DNA of 30,423 nucleotides. Source: JBOHTO01 sp050733695. GTDB taxonomy: Bacteria > Gemmatimonadota > Gemmatimonadetes > Gemmatimonadales > Gemmatimonadaceae. Below the pieces are notes generated by a model that ran no database searches, was not told where the DNA came from, and saw nothing but the letters and a program-made list of their open reading frames with translations. The position numbers and the translations under genes were made by a program. Each line of letters starts with the position of its first letter. Position 1 is the first letter of the stretch. The stretch is from positions 1 to 30,423 of the forward strand of contig JBOHTO010000080.1 in NCBI GenBank assembly GCA_050733695.1, written 5' to 3'. Below, piece by piece: positions 7,980-13,345 of the stretch.

Positions 7980-8288
7980 ATGGGTATCCTGACAACGCTG
8001 CTCTTCTTTCCGGTGACCGGTCCTGTCAAGGGAATACGATGGACGCTGGGCCACGTTCAGCGTGTAGCTGAAGAAGAACTCACCGATGACTCGCGGATCA
8101 AGCAGGATGTGATGGAGTTGCAGCTTCTCCTGGAGCTCGGTGACATCGACGACGCCGAGTATGCGCGTCGGGAAGCGGAACTCATGGCGCGGTTCCGCGA
8201 GGTGCGCGAATGGCGGGAGCGTCTCGGACGACCGACGACCGGTGGTCCTGTGCGCGTCGCGAAAGGGGAAGCTACCGAAGAACAGTGA
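7980..8288 (+). CDS. gvpG: Gas vesicle protein GvpG
   Basis: 102 residues starting MGILTTLLFFPVTGPVKGIRW, the characteristic GvpG opening (LLFxPVTGPVxG). A charged helical middle follows, with LLELGDIDDAEY and a repeated Glu/Arg pattern typical of the family. GvpG is a small accessory protein required for vesicle formation that interacts with GvpF/L and other minor Gvps. The last codons overlap the start of the ArsA-like ATPase by GTGA, so the two are likely translated together. The C-terminal tail of about 20 residues after the helix is variable. Confidence 0.93.
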   Translation: MGILTTLLFFPVTGPVKGIRWTLGHVQRVAEEELTDDSRIKQDVMELQLLLELGDIDDAEYARREAELMARFREVREWRERLGRPTTGGPVRVAKGEATEEQ

Positions 8289-10192
8289 AGGCCACCGATC
8301 TCGACACGCTGCTGGCGGCGCTCCCGTCGTGGGTGCTCGTCGGGGGCAAGGGTGGCGTCGGGAAGACGACCTGCGCTGCGGCCATCGCCGCACGGAGCGC
8401 CGCGTTCGGCGATCGGACGATGCTGCTGTCCACCGACCCCGCACGATCGCTGGGCGATGCCATCGGACAGGAGATCACGCACGAGCCCCGCGCGATAGCG
8501 GGTCGTCCGCATTTGCACGCGCTGCAACTGGACGCCGCGCGCGCTCGCGACGACTTCCTCGCCAGGTGGCGCGACACACTCGTCACCATCGTCGACCGTG
8601 GGACGTATCTCGAGCGCGACGACGTGACGGGCCTCGTGGACAGCACGCTCCCGGGTGCCGACGAGGCGATGGCGCTGCTGACGCTGGCGGCGCTCGAGCG
8701 CAGCGGGGAATGGGATCGTGTCGTCGTGGATACCGCGCCCACGGGACATACGCTGCGCCTGCTGGCGCTTCCCGCGACCTTCCGCGCGATGGTCGACCTG
8801 CTCGATACGATGCAGGGCAAGCACCGTTTCATGGTGGGTGCGTTGACGCACAGATACCGCGACGACGAGGCCGATCGGTTCCTCGTCGAGATGCGTGGGC
8901 AGCTCGACACGCTGCATTCCACGCTTGCCGATTCGGAACGAACCGGCATGATCCTCGTGACGCGCGCCGAGCCCATGGTGGTCGCCGAGACGGTGCGGTA
9001 TGCGGCGTCGCTCGATGAACTGAACATCGACCTGCGGGCGCTGGTCGTGAATGCCCTTCCGGCTACGCCCGGACCCGCGGAGCAGGAAGCACTGGCTCGG
9101 CTCGCGGGGGTCGCGCCGGATGTCCGGCACTACCATGTACCGTTGCTGGAGTCGCCGCCCATCGGGCTCGGAGCGATCGAGCAGTGGGGACGATCGCTGC
9201 GGGCGGCAGCGTCCCGTGCAGCACGCCGGAAGATGGCGCATGCCGCGCCCCCGCCCGAATCCGGTGTACCGGTCGAAGGTGGCACCAGGCGATCGCGCGA
9301 TCGGTTGATGCTGGTGCGCGCGCTCACGATCGTCGGCGGGAAGGGAGGGGTGGGGAAGACGACGGCCGCCTGCGCGCTCGGCATCGCGACGGCGAGCAGC
9401 GATGCCAGCGTACTCGTCGTCTCGACCGACCCCGCGCCCTCCGTCGCGGACGCGCTGGATCAGGACGTGGGCGCGGTTGTCGTTCCGGTCGACGGTGTGC
9501 AGGGACTGTTCGCGCAACAGATGGACGCGACTCGGGCGTTCGAGGAGATGCGGGAACGATACGCTGCGCGCATCGACGATCTCTTCGACGCCGTGACGGG
9601 CGGCGGCGGGGGTATGGACGTCGCGCACGATCGGCGCGTGATGCGTGACCTGCTGGCGCTGGCGCCGCCGGGCATCGATGAGCTGCACGCGCTCTCCTCG
9701 CTGGGCGCAACGCTCGCCGAGTCGCGCTTCACGAACATCATCGTGGACCCCGCGCCGACGGGCCATCTGCTTCGCCTGCTGGAGATGCCGGCGCTCGCGC
9801 TCGAGTGGAGCCATCGCCTCATGCGCCTGCTCCTCCGCTACCGCGATGTGGCTGGAGAGGGAATGGCGTCGGCGGGTGAGGAGCTGCTCGGTTTCGCCAG
9901 GCGAGCACGCGCGGTCGGCGATCTGCTCGCGGACAGCTCGAAGGCCGGCGTGATCGTGGTCGCGCTGGATGAGCCACTGGTACGCGCCGAAACCGCGCGC
10001 CTGATCCGCAGCGTGCGTGCACATGGCATGGATGTCGCCGGGCTGCTCTGGAACCGCGCGGGCCCGGACGTCGCTCCCCTTCCGGTCACTCCGCCGCTGC
10101 CGCAATTTGCGTGTGCCAGGACCGAACCGCCTCCGCTCGGTATTGCCGCGCTCTCCGAATGGCACGGGGGCTGGTCCTCTCTCGAGTCGTGA
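8285..10192 (+). CDS. Tandem ArsA/Get3-like ATPase in the gas vesicle locus
   Basis: 635 residues from GTG 8285, which overlaps the gvpG stop; a longer frame from 8210 is rejected because it would run over gvpG. Two complete deviant-Walker (signal recognition/MinD/ArsA class) ATPase domains are visible. Domain 1 has GGKGGVGKTT (about 20-29), STDPARS and DTAPTGHTLR. Domain 2 has GGKGGVGKTT (about 350), STDPAPS and DPAPTGHLLR. Only three cysteines occur, two next to the P-loops and one near the C-terminus, so neither the Get3 CxxC zinc motif nor the ArsA arsenite-binding cysteine set is present. No ars genes are nearby. Location between gvpG and gvpF/L suggests a role in vesicle assembly or targeting of hydrophobic Gvp subunits; this is inference. 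Confidence 0.9.
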   Translation: MKATDLDTLLAALPSWVLVGGKGGVGKTTCAAAIAARSAAFGDRTMLLSTDPARSLGDAIGQEITHEPRAIAGRPHLHALQLDAARARDDFLARWRDTLVTIVDRGTYLERDDVTGLVDSTLPGADEAMALLTLAALERSGEWDRVVVDTAPTGHTLRLLALPATFRAMVDLLDTMQGKHRFMVGALTHRYRDDEADRFLVEMRGQLDTLHSTLADSERTGMILVTRAEPMVVAETVRYAASLDELNIDLRALVVNALPATPGPAEQEALARLAGVAPDVRHYHVPLLESPPIGLGAIEQWGRSLRAAASRAARRKMAHAAPPPESGVPVEGGTRRSRDRLMLVRALTIVGGKGGVGKTTAACALGIATASSDASVLVVSTDPAPSVADALDQDVGAVVVPVDGVQGLFAQQMDATRAFEEMRERYAARIDDLFDAVTGGGGGMDVAHDRRVMRDLLALAPPGIDELHALSSLGATLAESRFTNIIVDPAPTGHLLRLLEMPALALEWSHRLMRLLLRYRDVAGEGMASAGEELLGFARRARAVGDLLADSSKAGVIVVALDEPLVRAETARLIRSVRAHGMDVAGLLWNRAGPDVAPLPVTPPLPQFACARTEPPPLGIAALSEWHGGWSSLES

Positions 10193-10347
10193 TGCCAGAC
10201 ACTCGGCGAGCGGCGGCAGCCGGTTGCGACGGAGCTTGTACCGATGCCGGGATGAAGCGGATGCAAACGGATCAGGATTCTCGGGTTCACATCATCGAGC
10301 GAACCATTCGAAACCGGACACGGCGTGGCAACGGATTCGCCCGGAGC

Positions 10348-10356
10348 TGATATGAT
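10348..10356 (+). promoter_or_regulatory. Extended -10 promoter element
   Basis: TGATATGAT matches an extended -10 (TGnTATAAT) in all but one position of the hexamer. A -35 box at the right distance is poor (GCAACG region), which is common for extended -10 promoters. Predicted transcription would begin near 10363, 48 bases before the second gvpF/L start. Confidence 0.5.
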
Positions 10357-10372
10357 CCGAAGCATGGATCAT
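10352..10372 (+). repeat. Perfect inverted repeat over the promoter start, possible operator
   Basis: ATGATCC (10352-10358) and GGATCAT (10366-10372) are exact reverse complements separated by 7 bases. The left arm covers most of the -10 hexamer and the repeat spans the predicted start of transcription. This is where a repressor dimer would bind. No candidate regulator of the right type is encoded close by; the kinase at the end of the locus has no partner response regulator in the window. Confidence 0.45.
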
Positions 10373-10410
10373 CTGAAGTATCCGTTCCAACTTTTCGTCG
10401 TGGATGCCAC

Positions 10411-11358
10411 ATGGCTGAGCGCGTCTGTTACGTATACGGAATAGTGCCGGCCGGCGGCCGGTGGAGCAGTGTTTCTGCCGCAGTGGCCGGCGCGCCCGCG
10501 GGGATCGATGCTGCAGCTATTGGCCTCGTCGCCGACAGCGGCGCGGCGGCGCTCCTGTCTCGCCTCGACGGTGAACAGAATGCGCCGGAGGTGATTGCCG
10601 ATCGCACGGCGGACATTGGCTGGCTCGCTCCCCGCGCGCGGTCCCACGATGCCGTCGTCACCTGGGCGAGCGACCTTGGTCCCGTGATCCCGCTGCCCAT
10701 GTTCTCGATGTTCACCGACGAGAACGCCGTGCGGGCGATGCTGCGCGAACGCAGCGGCGAACTCCTGGGCACACTGGAACGTGTTTCGGGCGCACGTGAG
10801 TATACGGTGCGGGTCTACCGTTCGGATGAGCGCATCGCGCGCGACCTCGCGACTGTCAGCGAGCGCGTCACGACTCTGGAACTGGCCGCACGCGACGCGT
10901 CGCCGGGGCAGCGTTACCTGCTCGAACGGAAGCTGGAGAAGGAGCGGGCGGAGGAAATCCGGCGCGTGAGTGCGGAAGTCGCGCGCGAGACATGGTCTGC
11001 CCTGGCGGCGTGCTCGACGGACGCCGTGAGCGATCCGCTTCCACCGGCGGCAGCAGGCGCCGGGCACGGGAGCGTGAGGGGCGAACTGGGGGTCGCGCTG
11101 CCAGCGGATGGAGGGTCGATGGCCGTGACGGCGGGTGCGCAGGACGCAACGGTTGCCGAGACTGCGTCCGGCCCAGGCGGGACAGCGATACTGAGTGCCG
11201 CCTTTCTGGTGGCAGACCTTTCCCTCGAGGGTTTCCGCGAACTGCTCAGCAGACAGATCGCCCGGTTCGAGCCAGCCGGATTCGATTTCGAGTTCACGGG
11301 TCCATGGCCACCGTATCACTTCGTCGAGATCGATCGGGGCGGCGAGAATGACGCGTGA
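10411..11358 (+). CDS. Gas vesicle protein GvpF/GvpL family (copy 2)
   Basis: 315 residues, the longest of the three GvpF/L paralogs. It opens with CYVYGIVPAGG, has the IPLPMFSMFTDE strand in place of the usual IPMRFGTVF, a coiled-coil-like helix (about 140-200, YLLERKLEKERAEEI) and ends with GPWPPYHFVEID. Between about 205 and 255 sits a Gly/Ala-rich, probably disordered insert not seen in the other two copies. It is an accessory protein expected to bind GvpA or GvpA-like subunits. The ATG at 10411 follows a putative promoter; the end overlaps the next small gene by 11 bases, implying coupling. Confidence 0.92.
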   Translation: MAERVCYVYGIVPAGGRWSSVSAAVAGAPAGIDAAAIGLVADSGAAALLSRLDGEQNAPEVIADRTADIGWLAPRARSHDAVVTWASDLGPVIPLPMFSMFTDENAVRAMLRERSGELLGTLERVSGAREYTVRVYRSDERIARDLATVSERVTTLELAARDASPGQRYLLERKLEKERAEEIRRVSAEVARETWSALAACSTDAVSDPLPPAAAGAGHGSVRGELGVALPADGGSMAVTAGAQDATVAETASGPGGTAILSAAFLVADLSLEGFRELLSRQIARFEPAGFDFEFTGPWPPYHFVEIDRGGENDA

Positions 11359-11605
11359 TGTCTTCGAGCCGGAGGAGCGGCTCGTTCTGGGCGACCTCAT
11401 CAATCGCGTGCTCGACAAGGGCGCCGTCATAAGCGGAGAAGTCACGATCTCGGTTGCGGACATCGACCTGATCCGGCTCGGCCTGAACCTCGTCATCTCG
11501 TCGGCGGAGCGGAAGCCGAGCAGTCTTCCGGCCGCCCCGCCGCGGTCAGCCATCGCGCACGGCGATGCCGATCCATCTCTACGCATTCCTGGTCGCGACG
11601 GCTGA
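11348..11605 (+). CDS. GvpA/J/S-family gas vesicle protein (GvpS-like)
   Basis: 85 residues from ATG 11348, overlapping the previous gene by 11 bases and the next by 41. Upstream in-frame starts lie inside the gvpF/L gene and are rejected. The core LGDLINRVLDKGAVISGEVTISVADIDL matches the GvpA-family helix-strand-strand pattern, but it has GEVTISVADIDL where GvpA has DAWVRVSLVGIDL, closer to GvpJ/GvpS. These minor relatives are thought to form the conical tips or nucleate the vesicle. The C-terminal 30 residues are Pro/Ser/Ala-rich. The double overlap suggests tightly controlled stoichiometry with the adjoining GvpF/L proteins. Confidence 0.87.
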   Translation: MTRDVFEPEERLVLGDLINRVLDKGAVISGEVTISVADIDLIRLGLNLVISSAERKPSSLPAAPPRSAIAHGDADPSLRIPGRDG

Positions 11606-12314
11606 CCCGCCGCCGGTGGAGCTCGCCGGTGTTTCCGGGTCGCGGGTCAGCCGCCTCGCTGCCGGGGACGGCAGCGTGTCGGCCTGGGTGAGTTCCGTGG
11701 ATGCACCGCGTCGACCGGGCCTGGACGATGTTCGCGCACACGACGCGGTCGTGATGGCGGCACTCGCGAGCGGCACGACGCCGGTTCCCGCGCGCTGGGG
11801 ACAGCACTTCGCCAACGCCAACGAATGCGTCGAATACCTCGGGTCACACGGCGGCGCGATCACTCGCGCCCTGTCGCGGGTTTCCGGTATGGTGGAGATG
11901 GGCGTCCAGATCGAGCTGGCGCTACCGGACACCGGCCTCAATGCATCGGCCGCGAGAGAGAAGGACGCCACTACCGGGCCGTGCAGCGTGGGCGCAAGAT
12001 CGGGCGGCGGGCGTGCGTACCTGGAGGCTCTGCACGCGAATCGCGAGCGGGAACGCTTCGTGCGCGCTCTCGGACGCGATCTCGCACTGGCGATCACCGC
12101 CGTGCTTGCGGATGTCGCCCGCGACAGCTGCACGGACGGCATGGAGTCCGGTACTCCACCGGCGTTGTCACTGGCACATCTCATCGCGCGGGATGCAGCG
12201 GCTGAGGATCGATACAGGCTCGCCGTCGAACCGTTCAGGCGTGACCCGGCGGTGCACCTGCTCGTCGTCAACGGCCCGCACGCGCCTTATCATTTCGCCG
12301 AGCTCGATCGATGA
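11565..12314 (+). CDS. Gas vesicle protein GvpF/GvpL family (copy 3)
   Basis: 249 residues. The N-terminal strand IHLYAFLVA and the PVPARWGQHF segment (compare IPMSFGTVF in copy 1) are recognisable, and the C-terminus LLVVNGPHAPYHFAELD keeps the family ending although GPWPPY has become GPHAPY. It is the most diverged of the three. The start overlaps the GvpS-like gene by 41 bases and the stop overlaps gvpK by 4 (ATGA). Several GvpF/L paralogs in one locus are common; they are presumed to have distinct partners among the GvpA-like subunits. Confidence 0.9.
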   Translation: MPIHLYAFLVATADPPPVELAGVSGSRVSRLAAGDGSVSAWVSSVDAPRRPGLDDVRAHDAVVMAALASGTTPVPARWGQHFANANECVEYLGSHGGAITRALSRVSGMVEMGVQIELALPDTGLNASAAREKDATTGPCSVGARSGGGRAYLEALHANRERERFVRALGRDLALAITAVLADVARDSCTDGMESGTPPALSLAHLIARDAAAEDRYRLAVEPFRRDPAVHLLVVNGPHAPYHFAELDR

Positions 12315-12667
12315 CCGGGACGTCCCATCCAGCGGGTGGTGAGGGGGGGGAGATCGACACGGCCGAACTCGCAACGCGGCTGCAGGACATGGCTCGCGCC
12401 CTGCCTGATCGCATCGATGCGGACCCGGAAAAGATCGAACAGGGGCTGGCCCGGCTCGTCTTGACGCTGGTGGAGTTATTACGTAAGGTGCTGGAACATC
12501 AGGCGGTACGCCGCATGGAAGGGGGCACGTTGAGCGAAGCCGAAGTCGAGCGGCTCGGCCTCGCCCTGCTCAGACTCAGCGAGCGGATGGCCGAACTTCG
12601 CGCTACGTTTGGCCTGGAAGAGGATGACCTGAACATCGATCTTGGCCCACTGGGCCGGCTTCGATGA
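12311..12667 (+). CDS. gvpK: Gas vesicle protein GvpK
   Basis: 118 residues with the GvpK signature: RIDADPEKIEQGLARLVLTLVELLRKVLEHQAVRRM in the middle (the DPEKVExGLxxLVLTLVELLRxLxExQAxRRx pattern) and LSEAEVERLGLALLRLSERMAEL in the second helix. The N-terminal 25 residues are Gly-rich and variable. GvpK is an accessory protein present in almost all gas vesicle clusters and required for vesicle enlargement. Coupled to the upstream gvpF/L by an ATGA overlap. An out-of-frame ATG at the gvpK stop (12664) opens a spurious long frame across the next two genes. Confidence 0.95.
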   Translation: MTGTSHPAGGEGGEIDTAELATRLQDMARALPDRIDADPEKIEQGLARLVLTLVELLRKVLEHQAVRRMEGGTLSEAEVERLGLALLRLSERMAELRATFGLEEDDLNIDLGPLGRLR

Positions 12668-12686
12668 CTGCCGCGCCACTGTCACC

Positions 12687-12690
12687 GGAG
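12687..12690 (+). promoter_or_regulatory. Ribosome binding site deciding a TTG start for the gvpJ-like gene
   Basis: GGAG lies 7 bases before TTG 12698, the only in-frame start that retains the full N-terminal helix of the GvpA-like domain. This supports the TTG over the out-of-frame ATG at 12664. Confidence 0.6.
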
Positions 12691-12697
12691 CATTGCG

Positions 12698-13021
12698 TTG
12701 CCCGACTTCGTCTCGCCATCACGATCGCATGGGCTGGTCGACATTCTCGACCGGGTGCTGGACAAGGGGCTGGTGATCGCCGGCGACATCAAGATCAATC
12801 TTGCCAACGTGGAACTGCTCACCATCCAGGTACGCCTTCTCGTATGCTCCATCGACAAGGCCGAGCAGATAGGCCTGAACTGGTGGAGACACGATCCGCG
12901 GTTGACCCTCGGTCCGGGTGCTCAGGCACTTGCATCGGGCGAGACGGATCGGCGGCTCGAGCGGATCGAAGAGCGTCTGGATCAGATGGTGGGCGAGCGC
13001 AAGCGCAGGCAGCGGAAGTAA
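12698..13021 (+). CDS. gvpJ: GvpA-family gas vesicle protein, GvpJ-like
   Basis: 107 residues from TTG 12698. The GvpA-family core is clear: LVDILDRVLDKGLVIAGDIKINLANVELLTIQVRLLVCSIDKAE. The AGDIKINLANVELL variation and the longer C-terminus with IGLNWW and a charged coiled-coil tail (RRLERIEERLDQMV) point to GvpJ rather than GvpA. GvpJ is a minor structural protein linked to the vesicle tips and shape. The gene lies 30 bases after gvpK and 21 bases before gvpA. The exact GvpJ/S/M label is uncertain because these relatives intergrade. Confidence 0.88.
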   Translation: MPDFVSPSRSHGLVDILDRVLDKGLVIAGDIKINLANVELLTIQVRLLVCSIDKAEQIGLNWWRHDPRLTLGPGAQALASGETDRRLERIEERLDQMVGERKRRQRK

Positions 13022-13042
13022 TCCTTCTCAGGAGCGCACGAC

Positions 13043-13345
13043 ATGGCGGTGGAAAGAGCGTCCAGCGGCAGTTCCCTCATCGATGTTCTCGATCGGGTTC
13101 TGGACAAGGGCATCGTAATCGATGCCTGGGTACGCGTATCGCTGGTGGGAATCGACCTTGTCACGGTCGAGGCGCGAATCGTTGTCGCCTCGATCGATAC
13201 CTATCTCAAGTACTCGGAGGCAGTGGGGCTCACCGGCCCGGTTTCCCGGCCCCGGGAATTGATGGGCGGAACGGAGAGCGAACTCGAACGTGTGCAGCGA
13301 GAGAACACGGAGCTTAAGCGGCGGCTTGAGCAGCTCAACGGGTGA
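13043..13345 (+). CDS. gvpA: Gas vesicle structural protein GvpA
   Basis: 100 residues. The core SSLIDVLDRVLDKGIVIDAW followed by VRVSLVGIDLVTVEARIVVASIDTYLKYSEAVGL is the hallmark of the main rib-forming subunit of the gas vesicle wall: amphipathic helix, two beta strands, helix. AGGAG at 13030-13034 lies 8 bases before the ATG, the best ribosome site in the locus, fitting the need for high expression. Relative to the roughly 70-residue cyanobacterial form it carries about 30 extra residues ending in a coiled-coil-like segment (ELERVQRENTELKRRLEQL). Some other bacterial GvpA/B proteins also have C-terminal tails, so this need not impair assembly. Confidence 0.96.
   Translation: MAVERASSGSSLIDVLDRVLDKGIVIDAWVRVSLVGIDLVTVEARIVVASIDTYLKYSEAVGLTGPVSRPRELMGGTESELERVQRENTELKRRLEQLNG

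Larger units (their letters stand above)
10193..10410 (+). promoter_or_regulatory. Intergenic region with a probable second gvp promoter
   Basis: This 218-base gap is the largest break inside the gas vesicle locus. It carries no convincing gene other than a 26-codon mini-ORF that begins at ATG 10364 and runs to 10444, into the next gvpF/L. The notable part is the promoter/operator described at 10348-10372. I see no terminator hairpin with a U-tract. The ATG at 10411 has no clear Shine-Dalgarno. Confidence 0.5.

Noticed and set aside
8057..10165. A 702-codon minus-strand open frame antisense to the ArsA-like ATPase gene
   Set aside because: It is a high-GC shadow with Arg/His-rich composition and no domain pattern; the plus-strand gene has two intact P-loops.
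8285..10192. An arsenic resistance ATPase (arsA)
   Set aside because: No arsenite-binding cysteines and no arsB, arsR or arsD near it; the context is gas vesicle genes.
12664..13317. A 217-codon frame starting with ATGA at the gvpK stop and running across the gvpJ-like and gvpA genes
   Set aside because: The start geometry is attractive, but the product has no recognisable motif, while the other frame encodes clear GvpA-family proteins with their own ribosome sites.
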